NCBI RefSeq assembly: GCF_964059005.1
Contig: NZ_OZ060389.1
Span: 186,001 to 250,000, forward strand
DNA: 64,000 bases
Origin: Buchnera aphidicola (Thelaxes suberi)
GTDB taxonomy: Bacteria; Pseudomonadota; Gammaproteobacteria; Enterobacterales; Enterobacteriaceae
Direction of reading: 5' to 3'
The notes under the pieces are model-generated. The model saw nothing but the letters and a program-made list of their open reading frames with translations. It did no database searches and had not been told where the DNA came from. Below are positions 39,317 through 49,190 of this stretch, piece by piece; position 1 is the first letter of the stretch; each line of letters opens with the position of its first letter. Both the position numbers and the translations under genes were made by a program.

Positions 39317-40048
39317 ATGAAAAACATTTCAAATCGTTATATTATACTTGATACCGAAACTACTGGAATGTCATTTTCTGGAACTGTATACAAAAATCAT
39401 CGAATTATTGAAATTGGTGCAATTGAAATGATAAATAGGACAACTACCAATAAAATATTTCATGTATATATTAATCCAGAACGTAATGTAGATATAGAAG
39501 CTTTTAAAATACATGGAATTTCAGATAATTTTTTATTAAAACAAAAAAAATTCATACATATAATTAATGATTTTTTAAATTTTATCAATGGAACAAATTT
39601 AGTAGTACATAACGCATCTTTTGATGTATCGTTTTTAGATAACGAATTAAAATTATTAAATCATAAAATTAAGTCAATAAGAGATATTTGTAACGTTATA
39701 GATACACTAAGTATAGCACGAAAGTTATTTCCTGGAAAAAAAAATAATTTAGATGCTTTATGTTCAAGATATAATATACCATTAATAAATCGTAAGTTAC
39801 ATAGTGCCATTATTGATGCTAATTTATTAAAAAAAGTATATTTAAAGATGACAAGTAAACAAAAGCAAATGAATTTATTTATTCAAAACTCTTCATATAC
39901 TTATCACGATAATGATATTTTAAATTTAAGCAAAAAAAATAAAAAAATGTTAAAAATACAAAAAGCATCTTTAAAAGATGTTATGATGCATAATCAATAT
40001 TTAAAATACATGTTTAAAAAAAATAAAAAATGTTTATGGAAAATATAA
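39317..40048 (+). CDS. dnaQ: DNA polymerase III epsilon subunit (proofreading exonuclease)
   Basis: 3'-5' exonuclease that proofreads for DnaE. ATG 39317 (MKNISNRYIILDTETTG) is preferred over the in-frame ATG at 39299 because AGGA lies 8 nt before it (39305-39308) and the length fits (243 residues in E. coli too). Exo I DTETTG, Exo II HNASFDVSFLDNE and Exo III HSAIIDANLL are intact, and the C-terminal tail KKCLWKI that contacts DnaE is kept. It is divergent from rnhA, only 36 bp apart, as in E. coli. Confidence 0.97.
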   Translation: MKNISNRYIILDTETTGMSFSGTVYKNHRIIEIGAIEMINRTTTNKIFHVYINPERNVDIEAFKIHGISDNFLLKQKKFIHIINDFLNFINGTNLVVHNASFDVSFLDNELKLLNHKIKSIRDICNVIDTLSIARKLFPGKKNNLDALCSRYNIPLINRKLHSAIIDANLLKKVYLKMTSKQKQMNLFIQNSSYTYHDNDILNLSKKNKKMLKIQKASLKDVMMHNQYLKYMFKKNKKCLWKI

Positions 40049-40073
40049 ATAATAAAAATTATGTAAATTGTTA

Positions 40074-40101
40074 TTGACTAAATATATAAAAAATATATAA
40101 T
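40074..40101 (+). promoter_or_regulatory. Promoter of tRNA-Asp
   Basis: TTGACT (40074-40079), a 16-nt spacer and TATAAT (40096-40101) form a near-consensus sigma-70 promoter. The -10 ends 21 bp before the tRNA, and the promoter lies just after the dnaQ stop codon. Confidence 0.7.
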
Positions 40102-40122
40102 TTAATAGTAAAAACTTTATTA

Positions 40123-40196
40123 GGTGCGGTAGTTCAGCTGGTTAGAATATCGGCCTGTCACGCCGGAGGTCACGGGTTCAAGTCCCGTCCGCACCG
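40123..40196 (+). tRNA. tRNA-Asp(GTC)
   Basis: A 74-nt cloverleaf. Acceptor GGTGCGG/CCGCACC with discriminator G, D arm GTTCAGCTGGTTAGAAT, anticodon arm TCGGCCTGTCACGCCGG giving GTC, and T arm ACGGGTTCAAGTCCCGT. CCA is not encoded. It follows dnaQ, as in Buchnera and E. coli, and has its own promoter. Confidence 0.97.
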
Positions 40197-40498
40197 TAAT
40201 ACAAATTTATACACTCTTCTTAATAATTATAATAACATATTGTTAAAAAATATAATAAAATACAATAAAAATCAAAATTTTTTGTTTTATTTTTTAATAC
40301 ACTTCTTTGTGTTCTACAATCAAATATATTTTTAATAAATATTTATACTTTAATAAATATATTTTATAAATAATATTCTTATTACAATATTATAATGAAA
40401 AAAATAAATTTTTTATTTTCATAATTTAAATATTTTTATTTATTTTATATTTATATTAAAAATAATATTTTAATACTTTTTTATAATTGTGAATTTTT
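40197..40498. other. Gene-free spacer between tRNA-Asp and gpt
   Basis: About 300 bp of A/T-rich DNA with no recognisable gene, terminator or RNA. It should contain the gpt promoter. Confidence 0.5.
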
Positions 40499-40960
40499 AT
40501 GGTTAAAAAATATATTGTTACTTGGGATATGTTACAAATTTATGCAATAAAATTAGCTAAAAAAATTCTTTATATTAAGAAATGGAAAGGAATAGTTGCA
40601 ATTAGTCGAGGTGGATTAATCCCTGCAGCGTTAATAGCTCGAGAATTAGGAATTCGTTTTGTAGACACAATTTGTATTGCAAGTTATGAGCATAATTGTA
40701 AAGGAAATATTCAAGTTTTAAAAAAAACAAAAAATTATGGATCAGAATTTATTATTATAGATGATCTTATTGATACAGGAAGTACAGCTAAAATTATAAA
40801 AAATTTATATCCTTGTGCTTATTTTGTTACTATTTTTGCTAAGCCAAAAGGAAAATTATTAGTAGATCAGTATGTAATTGATGTATCACAAAATGTTTGG
40901 ATTGAACAACCGTGGGATATGTATTTAAGTTACAGAAATCCTATAGTTAAATCTTTTTAA
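40499..40960 (+). CDS. gpt: Xanthine-guanine phosphoribosyltransferase
   Basis: Salvages guanine and xanthine to GMP and XMP. The 153 residues align along the whole length of E. coli Gpt (152): KKYIVTWDMLQIYA at the start, ISRGGLIPAALIARELGIR, the PRPP loop FIIIDDLIDTGSTA, and IEQPWDM near the end. It complements hpt at the left edge, so two purine salvage enzymes are present in the window. Confidence 0.96.
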   Translation: MVKKYIVTWDMLQIYAIKLAKKILYIKKWKGIVAISRGGLIPAALIARELGIRFVDTICIASYEHNCKGNIQVLKKTKNYGSEFIIIDDLIDTGSTAKIIKNLYPCAYFVTIFAKPKGKLLVDQYVIDVSQNVWIEQPWDMYLSYRNPIVKSF

Positions 40961-41152
40961 TCGCGTCAATTATTATAAAACAATATTTTATGATATAAAT
41001 ACAAAATTATTAATATTTTATATAAAATATATTTTATATATTTCATACATTAGTTTTATTCATTATAAAAATATTTTAATTTACAGATATTTCTTATTAA
41101 AATTATGAGTTTATTTTTATATTAAATAGATTATTTTATAATTGGAATTTTT

Positions 41153-41707
41153 ATGACAAATAACATCAATGAAAATAATAAAATAGATAAAGATCTATAT
41201 ATAGATCCATTAAAAAAAGATGAAATAAATCAAATTGTTATTTCTGAGATAAAAAATAAAATATTAAAGTATCAAAAAAAAATTATTTCTTTAAAAAATA
41301 CAGAAGAACAAAAAATTAAATCTATACTCAATAGAAATAATAGTATTTTAGAAAATACTTATAAATATTCTTTAGAAAAATTTATTTTATCTTTACTTCC
41401 TACTGTAGATAATCTAGAACGTGCATTAATTATTTCAAAAAATAGTTCTAAAGAATTAAACGAAGTTATTACCAATATTAAAAAAGTTTTACAATCTTTA
41501 GTTAATTTAATTAAAAAATTTAATGTAAGCATAATTGATAAGATTAACGTTCCATTCGATCCATTAATACATCAAGCTATGTTAATGCAATATTCCGATA
41601 CTTGTCCAAAAAATCATGTTATTATGGTTATGCAAAAAGGATATATTTTACATGATCGGTTACTTCGAGCAGCATTAGTTATTGTTTCTTCTGGGAAAAA
41701 AATATAG
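41153..41707 (+). CDS. grpE: Nucleotide exchange factor GrpE
   Basis: Co-chaperone that releases ADP from DnaK. The 184-residue protein has the long N-terminal coiled coil (roughly residues 20-90), followed by TVDNLERAL and the C-terminal beta domain with FDPLIHQAM and HDRLLRAALVIVS. Length is slightly below E. coli (197). I could not identify a heat-shock promoter in the upstream 192 bp. A structured G-rich element follows it. Confidence 0.95.
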   Translation: MTNNINENNKIDKDLYIDPLKKDEINQIVISEIKNKILKYQKKIISLKNTEEQKIKSILNRNNSILENTYKYSLEKFILSLLPTVDNLERALIISKNSSKELNEVITNIKKVLQSLVNLIKKFNVSIIDKINVPFDPLIHQAMLMQYSDTCPKNHVIMVMQKGYILHDRLLRAALVIVSSGKKI

Positions 41708-41735
41708 GTGCATTGAATATCATTAACACAATATT

Positions 41736-41799
41736 TATTTTTTTTTGAGTAAAGGGGGTTGCATTTTTTGTATATTGTAATCCTCTCAAATAAAAAAAT
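41736..41799. other. G-rich hairpin between grpE and smpB
   Basis: TGAGTAAAGGGGGTTGCA (41746-41763) pairs with TGTAATCCTCTCA (41776-41788), allowing G-U pairs and a 3-nt bulge. The stem can extend through a T run on the left and an A run on the right. The flanking polarity (T before, A after) is opposite to a rho-independent terminator on either strand. The GGGGG tract is exceptional for this genome. Function is unknown. Confidence 0.45.
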
Positions 41800-41879
41800 T
41801 GTTGTTTTATTTGTTAAACTTAACTCTTTAACAAAATACTTAAAAATAATTTTAAATTTATAAAAAAGCATTATTCATT

Positions 41880-42353
41880 ATGAAAAATAAAACAATTTTA
41901 ATATCTAAAAATAAAAAAGCATATTATGAATATTTTATTGAAAAAAAAATTGAATGCGGAATAATTTTACAAGGATGGGAAATTAAATCTATTAGATCGA
42001 AAAAAACTAATATTAATAATAGTTATATAATTATAAAATCAGGAGAAGCATATTTGTTAGGAGCTGTTTTTACTCCTCTTTCTACTGTTTTACAAAAATA
42101 TGATTATGATACACATAGAAATAGAAAATTGTTATTACATCGCAAAGAAATAGATTATTTACAGGGTAAAATAAAAAAAGATAGATCTGCTATTATTGCT
42201 TTATCTTTATTTATTAAAAATGCATGGTGTAAATTATCCGTAGGAATTGCAAAAGGAAAAAGTAATACAGATAAACGTTTTTCTGAAAAAGAGAAAGAAT
42301 GGAAGATATTACAATTAAAAATTAATAAAAATAAAAATAAATATCTTAAATAA
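41880..42353 (+). CDS. smpB: SsrA-binding protein SmpB
   Basis: Binds tmRNA and brings it to stalled ribosomes for trans-translation. The 157-residue protein shows KKAYYEYFIEKKIECGIIL, GWEIKSIRSKK, RNRKLLLHRKEI, and GIAKGKSNTDKR in the C-terminal tail. Length agrees with E. coli (160). The tmRNA gene itself is not in the window. Its TAA stop is followed at once by the tadA ATG, indicating translational coupling. Confidence 0.96.
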   Translation: MKNKTILISKNKKAYYEYFIEKKIECGIILQGWEIKSIRSKKTNINNSYIIIKSGEAYLLGAVFTPLSTVLQKYDYDTHRNRKLLLHRKEIDYLQGKIKKDRSAIIALSLFIKNAWCKLSVGIAKGKSNTDKRFSEKEKEWKILQLKINKNKNKYLK

Positions 42354-42818
42354 ATGAATAAAAAAAATAGGAAAATAGATGAATTTTGGATGCAACATGC
42401 GATTAATTTAGCTTATTTAGGTCAATCAAAAGGAGAAGTTCCGGTTGGTGCTATTTTAGTTTTAAAAAATAAAATAATCGGTCAAGGATTTAATACATCT
42501 ATTTGTCAAAAAGATCCTACAGCACATGCTGAAATTGTTGCATTAAGGAATGGAGCAAAAAAAATTAATAATTATAGATTATTAAATACCACTTTATATG
42601 TTACATTAGAACCATGTATTATGTGTTGTGGAGCAATTATAAATAGTAGAATTAATCGATTAGTTTTTGGTTCTTCTAATTATAGAGATAATAATAATAT
42701 TTTTGTAAAAAAAAATATTAATTTTTTTTTTACAAAATATAAAATTATAATTAAAAAAAATTTATTAGAAAAAAAATGTTCTAAATTAATTAAAAAATTT
42801 TTTAAAATAAAAAGATAA
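42354..42818 (+). CDS. tadA: tRNA-specific adenosine deaminase
   Basis: Deaminates A34 to inosine in tRNA-Arg(ACG). The 154-residue cytidine-deaminase-fold protein contains the zinc and catalytic motif TAHAEIVAL and the second zinc motif EPCIMCCGA, plus the N-terminal FWMQHAINLA. It starts directly after the smpB stop with no separate ribosome-binding site. It ends 6 bp from the convergent acpS. Confidence 0.96.
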   Translation: MNKKNRKIDEFWMQHAINLAYLGQSKGEVPVGAILVLKNKIIGQGFNTSICQKDPTAHAEIVALRNGAKKINNYRLLNTTLYVTLEPCIMCCGAIINSRINRLVFGSSNYRDNNNIFVKKNINFFFTKYKIIIKKNLLEKKCSKLIKKFFKIKR

Positions 42819-42824
42819 ATAAAA

Positions 42825-43205
42825 TTATTTTTCTAAAATTACCATGGATATAATATATTTTTTTTCATGAGAAAAAGATATGTGAGTTTTTTTTACATTC
42901 ATATCTTTAATTTTTTTTTTTGTTTCTCCATAAAATTGTAAATGTGGTTTGCCAAGTTTATCGTTATTAATTTCAAAATCTTTCCAATGTATGTTATTAC
43001 GTATACCAGTTCCTAAAGCTTTAGATGCAGCTTCTTTTCCATTAAATGATTTACATAAAAAATTAATAGGTGAGCTATGATGTAAATATCTTTTCCATTC
43101 ATTTTTAGATAGTATTTTTTTTGCTATTTTTTCTTTATGTATAAGAAAAAGTTTTTTCATTCTTTTAATTTCGATTATATCTATTCCGATCCCAATAATT
43201 GTCAT
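42825..43205 (-). CDS. acpS: Holo-[acyl-carrier-protein] synthase
   Basis: Transfers 4'-phosphopantetheine from CoA to acyl carrier protein. The 126-residue protein has the Mg-binding N terminus GIGIDIIEIKRM, the motif FNGKEAASKALGTGI with the catalytic Glu/Lys, and SFSHEKKYI near the end. pdxJ, its upstream neighbour in E. coli, is absent. Era lies 34 bp upstream. Confidence 0.95.
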   Translation of the reverse strand: MTIIGIGIDIIEIKRMKKLFLIHKEKIAKKILSKNEWKRYLHHSSPINFLCKSFNGKEAASKALGTGIRNNIHWKDFEINNDKLGKPHLQFYGETKKKIKDMNVKKTHISFSHEKKYIISMVILEK

Positions 43206-43239
43206 GATTATGAATCATCTTTTTGAATTATTTAATTTT

Positions 43240-44091
43240 TTACTTTGCATCATGATGCACTTCTAAAAATAAATCAACATTTTTTTTTAAAAAAACTTGT
43301 ATATCTTGACGTGATTGCATGCTATATTTTTTTATTTTTTGAGCTTTTTCTCCGATAAATATTTTTTTATGATTTTTACGATTTACTAAAATCATTGCTT
43401 GAATGAAATATTTGTTTTGTTTTTTTAAAAAAATAAACTTAATAATTTTTATTTTACAACAATAAGGTAATTCTTGATTTAAATTTAATATTATTTTTTC
43501 TCTAATTATTTCTGATATAGTAAATTTAATAGAATTATTAGGTAATTTGTTTTTATCAAGAATATTTTTTATATCACAATATTTATTTTTAATAATATTT
43601 TTTATTACTTGAATATCTTTTTTTTTCTTTGCTGAAATAGGTATAATTGAATGAATATATTTAAATTTATTTGAAAGAAACTGTATATAAGATAAAAAAA
43701 TATTTTTATTTTTTATTTTATCAATTTTATTTAACAATAATAGTATTGGTTTCTTTGTTTTTTGAACTGTTTTATAAATAAATTCATCGTGTTTATTCCA
43801 TATAATATTTTCAGTTACCATAATAATAATATTAGACTGATAAATAGCTTGCCAATATGTTCTTATATGTATATTATTTTTTTTTTCAATACCAGGTGTA
43901 TCTAAAAAAATAAAATACATATTTTTATCAATACTTGTTCCAAATATAATGTTACTTGTAGTATTTTTTTTTGGAGTAACTATAGAAATTTTTTTTTCTA
44001 TCAATTGATTTAAAATAGTGGATTTGCCTACATTAGGTCTACCTATTATTACTATTTTTTTATAATATATTTCATTGCAATTATTTTTCAT
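43240..44091 (-). CDS. era: GTPase Era with an altered KH domain
   Basis: GTPase that binds the 3' end of 16S rRNA during 30S assembly. The 283-residue protein keeps G1 [10 protein letters not shown]3 DTPG and G4 NKID. The C-terminal KH domain is recognisable ([17 protein letters not shown]), but the RNA-binding GxxG loop reads GEKA instead of GNKG, and the protein ends about 18 residues before the E. coli C terminus. It overlaps the rnc stop codon by 4 nt, the normal rnc-era coupling. Confidence 0.94.
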   Translation of the reverse strand: MKNNCNEIYYKKIVIIGRPNVGKSTILNQLIEKKISIVTPKKNTTSNIIFGTSIDKNMYFIFLDTPGIEKKNNIHIRTYWQAIYQSNIIIMVTENIIWNKHDEFIYKTVQKTKKPILLLLNKIDKIKNKNIFLSYIQFLSNKFKYIHSIIPISAKKKKDIQVIKNIIKNKYCDIKNILDKNKLPNNSIKFTISEIIREKIILNLNQELPYCCKIKIIKFIFLKKQNKYFIQAMILVNRKNHKKIFIGEKAQKIKKYSMQSRQDIQVFLKKNVDLFLEVHHDAK

Positions 44092-44768
44092 TCTAATCCT
44101 AATTTAATTAAAGCTCTTTGAGCTGCATCTTGTTCAGCTTTTCTACGACTAGTACCAATGCCAATAGAATACTCGTTGATTCCGTTAATTTGACAATGAA
44201 TAGTAAATATTTGATTATGTGCTTCACCATATATTTGTTCAATTAAATATGAAGGTAAAGGTAAATGTTTTGATTGAAGGTGTTCTTGCAAACGTGTTTT
44301 TGGATCTTTTTGGGTATCATTTGGATTAATTTTTTTTAACCTGCTTTTATACCATTTTAAGATTAATTTTTCAATAGTTCTAATATTGCTATCTAAAAAT
44401 ATACCACCTATTAATGCTTCAATGGTATTTGCAAGAATAGATTCTCTTCTAAAACCTCCGCTTTTTAGTTCTCCTTGACCTAAATGAAGATATTCGCCTA
44501 AATCGAATTCATTAGCTATTTCTGCTAAAGTATTTCCTCGAACTAATGTTGCTCGCATTCTACTCATATCTCCTTCATTTACATATGGAAATAACTTGTA
44601 TAAAGCGTTTGCGATAACAAAACTTAAAATAGAGTCTCCTAAAAACTCTAGTCTTTCATTATGATGACTACTTGCGCTACGGTGTGTTAATGCTAATATG
44701 AGTAACTCTTTATGAAAAAATGTATAACCTAAAGTTTTTTGAAGTTTAATTTGCTCAATACAATCCAT
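44088..44768 (-). CDS. rnc: Ribonuclease III
   Basis: Double-strand RNase that processes rRNA precursors and some mRNAs; the 16S stalk at 36103/37804 is an obvious substrate. The 226-residue protein (identical in length to E. coli) has the signature [16 protein letters not shown], the catalytic [10 protein letters not shown] segment, and a C-terminal dsRNA-binding domain ([20 protein letters not shown]). It forms an operon with era and perhaps lepB/lepA upstream. Confidence 0.97.
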   Translation of the reverse strand: MDCIEQIKLQKTLGYTFFHKELLILALTHRSASSHHNERLEFLGDSILSFVIANALYKLFPYVNEGDMSRMRATLVRGNTLAEIANEFDLGEYLHLGQGELKSGGFRRESILANTIEALIGGIFLDSNIRTIEKLILKWYKSRLKKINPNDTQKDPKTRLQEHLQSKHLPLPSYLIEQIYGEAHNQIFTIHCQINGINEYSIGIGTSRRKAEQDAAQRALIKLGLE

Positions 44769-44877
44769 ATCGTACCAATTTTTATAATATTATGCATATT
44801 TTTATAAAGTAAGTGAAATTTATACATAAAGTAAATTTTTTAAAAAATTTATAATAAAAATACATTTTTATTATAAA

Positions 44878-45846
44878 TTATGAAATTATACCTATTCTGT
44901 GTAAATCAAAAATCTGAAACCATTTACTATGATTATATTGATAATGCATCCATATAAAAAAGACTTTTCCTATAATATTCTTAATGGGAACAAAACCCCA
45001 ATATCTACTATCGAAACTATCCTCTCTATTATCACCCATCATGAAAAAATGATTTTGTGGTATAATCCAAACTCCTTTTTTTAATCCTTTTTGTACAAAA
45101 TACATTTGATAATCATCAAAACGATTATTAATTGAATTAATTCGATAATTTTTCGTCGATATCCTTTTTATACATGTAGATTCATTATTTATTTTATGTA
45201 AATAATTAAATTTATAGTTTTTTAATTTTTTACAGGAATAAAATTTATTTTCTTTGATAACATAATTGTATTTATATTTATTAAAATTTAAATGAATACA
45301 ATTATTATTAAATAAATATTTTTTATTTTTTTTATCTATATTTTGTTTATGTAATATTTTTATATTTTTTGTAATATAATTATAGATAATGATATCTCCA
45401 GGAATTCCTATTATTCTTTTGACATAATATTTTTGATATAAAATAGGGTGTTTGAAAACAACGATATCACCTCTATTTGGTAGTTTTATATGTAATAATT
45501 GATTTGTATATGTAAAGTTACTAGTTAAATAATTAAATTTTTTTATTAAAATACAGTCTCCTTTTTGTAAATTTGGTAACATGGAATTTGATGGAATATA
45601 AAACGAACCTATTAAAAAAAAACGAATGATAAATGCAAAAAATATAATAGGAAAATAAATTTGTATTATTTTTTTAATCTTATAAAATATGTTAAAATTA
45701 ATACTATTTTTTTTCTGCATGTATTGAATAAAATTACATAATTTATATATTTTTTTTATATAAATATGCATAACATCATGTTTTATATTGCGAATAGATA
45801 AAAATATAATTAGTATAATTAAATATAGTATTATTAATGTACTCAT
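44878..45846 (-). CDS. lepB: Signal peptidase I
   Basis: Membrane protease that cleaves signal peptides of exported proteins. The 322 residues (324 in E. coli) show an N-terminal membrane helix, a second one near residues 65-90, the catalytic Ser in IPSNSMLP, the catalytic Lys in YYVKRIIGIPGD, and box E GDNREDSFDSRYWGFV. A middle segment is very rich in Asn, Lys and Ile and poorly conserved. It sits 14 bp after lepA, as in E. coli. Confidence 0.96.
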   Translation of the reverse strand: MSTLIILYLIILIIFLSIRNIKHDVMHIYIKKIYKLCNFIQYMQKKNSINFNIFYKIKKIIQIYFPIIFFAFIIRFFLIGSFYIPSNSMLPNLQKGDCILIKKFNYLTSNFTYTNQLLHIKLPNRGDIVVFKHPILYQKYYVKRIIGIPGDIIIYNYITKNIKILHKQNIDKKNKKYLFNNNCIHLNFNKYKYNYVIKENKFYSCKKLKNYKFNYLHKINNESTCIKRISTKNYRINSINNRFDDYQMYFVQKGLKKGVWIIPQNHFFMMGDNREDSFDSRYWGFVPIKNIIGKVFFIWMHYQYNHSKWFQIFDLHRIGIIS

Positions 45847-45860
45847 ATTATTTTTTCTTT

Positions 45861-47651
45861 TTAATTAATATTTAACACTGAAAAAAAAGCTTCTTGAGGA
45901 ATAAGTATATTCCCAATTTTCTTCATTCTTTTTTTTCCTATCTTTTGTTTATTCAATAGTTTCTTTTTTCTTGAAACATCTCCTCCATAACATTTAGCTA
46001 ATACATTTTTTCTTAATTGTTTTATAGTGTTTCTTGCTATAATATGAGTCCCTATAGCAGCTTGAATAATAATATCAAATTGATGTCTAGGTATATTTTC
46101 TTTCATTTTATCTATTATTTTTTTTGCTTGGTACTGTACGTTTTTTTTATGTATTATTATAGATAATGCGTCAATTCTATCAGAATTAATTAATATGTCT
46201 AATTTTACTGAGTCTGATTTTTGAAATTTTATAAATTCATATTCTAAGGAAGCATAACCACTAGTGATAGATTTTAATTCATCAAAAAAATTTAATATAA
46301 CTTCTGACATAGGCATTTCAAATACCAATGCTACTTGTCGAGTATAATAATTAATACTTACTTGTACAGCACGTTTTTTATTACATAATACTATTATGTT
46401 TCCAACATATTCTGGAGGAGAAAAGATATTGCATTTTACGATAGGCTCTCTGATTTCTTTAATTTGATGAATTAAAGGGAATTTAGTGGGATTATCTATT
46501 TTGATAATTGTATTATCATTAAGTTTAATTTCATAAATTACTGAAGGGGATGTAGATATTAAATTTAATTTATATTCTCGTTCTAAACGAGATTGAATGA
46601 TTTCCATATGTAGCATTCCTAAAAATCCACATCTAAAACCAAAACCTAATGCTGTAGAGTGTTCCAATTCAAAAAATAACGAAGAATCATTAATGCTTAA
46701 TTTTGTTAATGCATCTTTAAATAAAGGATATTGATTAGAATCTGTAGGGAAAATTCCGGCATAAATTTGTGGTTGAATTTTTTTAAATCCTAATAAAGGT
46801 TTTTTTGCTGGTTTATTAGATGAAGTAATGGTATCTCCAACTAAGATATTATTAATTTTTTTAATACCACACATAATCCAACCCACTTCTCCGCAATATA
46901 AAGCATCTTGAGAAACTTTTTTAGGAGTAAAAATTCCAATATCTTCAACAATATAGTTTTTATTATTACTCATAATAGTAATAACTTGTCCCTTTTTTAT
47001 ATATCCATTTTTTACACAAATTAGTGAAATAACTCCTTTATAATTATCAAACCATGAATCAATTATTATTGCTTGTAAATTTTTTTGAATACTTCCATTT
47101 GGATATGGAATATCATAAATAATTCGTTCAAGCAGATTATTAATGCCAAATCCTGTTTTTCCGGAACACTCAATTGCGTTTACTGCAGAAATTCCTATAA
47201 TATCTTCTATTTCTTCTTTTGACCGATAAATATCTGCTGTGGGTAAATCTATTTTGTTTAATACTGGAATTACTTCTAACCCCATATCAATAGCAGTATA
47301 GCAGTTAGCTACAGTTTGAGCTTCTACTCCTTGAGTAGCATCGACAATTAAAATAGCTCCTTCACATGCACTTAAAGATCGAGATACTTCGTATGAAAAA
47401 TTAACATGACCAGGTGTATCAATAAAATTTAACCTATATTTTTGTTGTTGTCTTGAAGTATAAAATATTGTTACGCTTTGAGCTTTTATAGTAATACCTC
47501 TTTCTTTTTCTAAGTCCATACTATCTAATACTTGTGAAGACATTTCTCTTTCTGATAATCCTCCACAAGTTTGTATTAATCGATCAGATATTGTTGATTT
47601 TCCATGATCAATATGAGCGATTATAGAAAAATTTCTTATATTTTTTATCAT
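45861..47651 (-). CDS. lepA: Elongation factor 4 (LepA)
   Basis: Ribosome-associated GTPase linked to back-translocation and 30S biogenesis. The frame is open up to 47705, but the family starts [20 protein letters not shown], so ATG 47651 is chosen; it gives 596 residues (599 in E. coli). G motifs [13 protein letters not shown] and NKIDLP are present, and the LepA-specific C-terminal domain ends with [17 protein letters not shown]. Neither start has a clear Shine-Dalgarno. It leads lepA-lepB. Confidence 0.96.
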   Translation of the reverse strand: MIKNIRNFSIIAHIDHGKSTISDRLIQTCGGLSEREMSSQVLDSMDLEKERGITIKAQSVTIFYTSRQQQKYRLNFIDTPGHVNFSYEVSRSLSACEGAILIVDATQGVEAQTVANCYTAIDMGLEVIPVLNKIDLPTADIYRSKEEIEDIIGISAVNAIECSGKTGFGINNLLERIIYDIPYPNGSIQKNLQAIIIDSWFDNYKGVISLICVKNGYIKKGQVITIMSNNKNYIVEDIGIFTPKKVSQDALYCGEVGWIMCGIKKINNILVGDTITSSNKPAKKPLLGFKKIQPQIYAGIFPTDSNQYPLFKDALTKLSINDSSLFFELEHSTALGFGFRCGFLGMLHMEIIQSRLEREYKLNLISTSPSVIYEIKLNDNTIIKIDNPTKFPLIHQIKEIREPIVKCNIFSPPEYVGNIIVLCNKKRAVQVSINYYTRQVALVFEMPMSEVILNFFDELKSITSGYASLEYEFIKFQKSDSVKLDILINSDRIDALSIIIHKKNVQYQAKKIIDKMKENIPRHQFDIIIQAAIGTHIIARNTIKQLRKNVLAKCYGGDVSRKKKLLNKQKIGKKRMKKIGNILIPQEAFFSVLNIN

Positions 47652-48017
47652 GATAAGCTTAATTATTTTGAATGTAATTATAATAGGAGTGATAAATAAT
47701 TTCATTTTACGTATAAATTTCGTAATATATACGTAAATGTTTTAGTAATACATATTTAATATTTTTAACTTTTTAATTAAAAAATTTAATTAAATTGTTG
47801 ATAATAATTTGATTTAAATAAAATGTTATCAAAGTTAATCAAATTTAGCTAATTAAGTTTAATAAAAATAACTAAAAGATGATGTGACTAATTAAACATG
47901 AAATTATGTAAATAAAAATTTTTTAATATTTTTACAATACATAATAATTTTATTATTAACCATTTTTTAAAAATATATATAAAATATATATATATAAAAC
48001 ATTTTTATAGGGAAAAT
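47652..48017. other. Intergenic region between divergent lepA and mnmA
   Basis: About 366 bp of A/T-rich DNA from which lepA and mnmA diverge. Both promoters must be here, but none stands out. A GGGA site precedes mnmA. No RNA gene or conserved repeat was recognised. Confidence 0.5.
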
Positions 48018-49112
48018 ATGCAAAATAAAGTTATTGTTGCAATGTCAGGAGGAGTTGATTCTTCTGTTGCTGCTTGGATGTTAAAAATGAAAAATTATCA
48101 TGTAGAAGGCGTTTTTATGAAAAATTGGGAAGAAAACGATTCTCAAGATTATTGTCATGCTAAAAAAGATTTAAAAGATGTTACAGATGTTTGTAAATTA
48201 TTAAATATTCCGTTGCATATCATTAATTTTTCAATAGAATATTGGAATAAAGTATTTAAAATATTTTTATTAGAAATAAAAAAAGGAAATACTCCTAATC
48301 CTGATGTTTTATGTAATAAAGAAATAAAGTTTAAATTATTTTTAAAATTTGCAATAAATCAATTACAAGCTAATTTTATTGCAACAGGTCATTATGCTAG
48401 AACAAAAATAATTGATAATAATATTAGTTTAATAAGAGGTTATGATTCTTACAAAGATCAAAGCTATTTTTTATATAATTTAACACAACAACAATTAAAA
48501 AAAGTTTTATTTCCTATTGGTTTTTTAAAAAAGTCACAAGTTCGTCAGATTGCTTATAAATTGAACATGTTAGTTGCTAAAAAAAAAGATTCGACCGGTA
48601 TATGCTTTATTCAACCTAAAAAATTTAATAATTTTATAAATCGTTTTATTAATCCTGTATCAGGTAATATAATTTCTATTAAAGGAGATTTTTTAGGTTT
48701 TCACACAGGTTTATCTCATTACACTTTAGGACAAAGAAAAGGTTTAAAAATTGGAGGAATAAAAAACAAATTTAATGATCCATGGTATGTTATTGAAAAA
48801 AATATTAATAATAATTCTATTATTGTATCTCAAGGTAAAAATAATATTTATTTAATGTCAGTTGGATTAATAGCTAATTCAGTAAATTGGATTAATAAGA
48901 AGCTGTTTAATAAAAAAAAATATTATACAGTAAAAACAAGATATTTACAAAATGATATTACTAGTAAAATTATACCTATTGGATTAGATTCTGTGAAAGT
49001 ACTGTTTTTAACTTTAGTTTCTTCTATTACTCCTGGTCAATCAGTAGTATTTTATGATAATGAAATTTGCCTTGGTGGAGGGGTTATCAGTTCTAGATTA
49101 CCTTTTGCTTAA
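48018..49112 (+). CDS. mnmA: tRNA-specific 2-thiouridylase MnmA
   Basis: Adds sulfur to U34 of tRNA-Lys, tRNA-Glu and tRNA-Gln. The 364-residue protein shows the PP-loop SGGVDSSVAAWML, the catalytic cysteines in NPDVLCNKEIKF and STGICFI, and GQRKGLKIGG. Length is close to E. coli (368). It is followed by hflD and purB, the same order as in E. coli (mnmA-hflD-purB). Confidence 0.97.
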   Translation: MQNKVIVAMSGGVDSSVAAWMLKMKNYHVEGVFMKNWEENDSQDYCHAKKDLKDVTDVCKLLNIPLHIINFSIEYWNKVFKIFLLEIKKGNTPNPDVLCNKEIKFKLFLKFAINQLQANFIATGHYARTKIIDNNISLIRGYDSYKDQSYFLYNLTQQQLKKVLFPIGFLKKSQVRQIAYKLNMLVAKKKDSTGICFIQPKKFNNFINRFINPVSGNIISIKGDFLGFHTGLSHYTLGQRKGLKIGGIKNKFNDPWYVIEKNINNNSIIVSQGKNNIYLMSVGLIANSVNWINKKLFNKKKYYTVKTRYLQNDITSKIIPIGLDSVKVLFLTLVSSITPGQSVVFYDNEICLGGGVISSRLPFA

Positions 49113-49190
49113 TTATTTTATATACAAATTATTGTCAACATTATTTTGAAATTACAATAACATTTTTTATTAAAAAAAGGATATATTAAT

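Noticed and set aside
41061..41152. Possible sigma-32 heat-shock promoter before grpE
   Set aside because: No CTTGAAA or CCCCAT-like elements could be found; the sequence is plain A/T.
41614..41871. Minus-strand reading frame across the grpE end and the G-rich hairpin
   Set aside because: It overlaps grpE in antisense, its sequence has no family resemblance, and the G-rich part is better explained as a hairpin.
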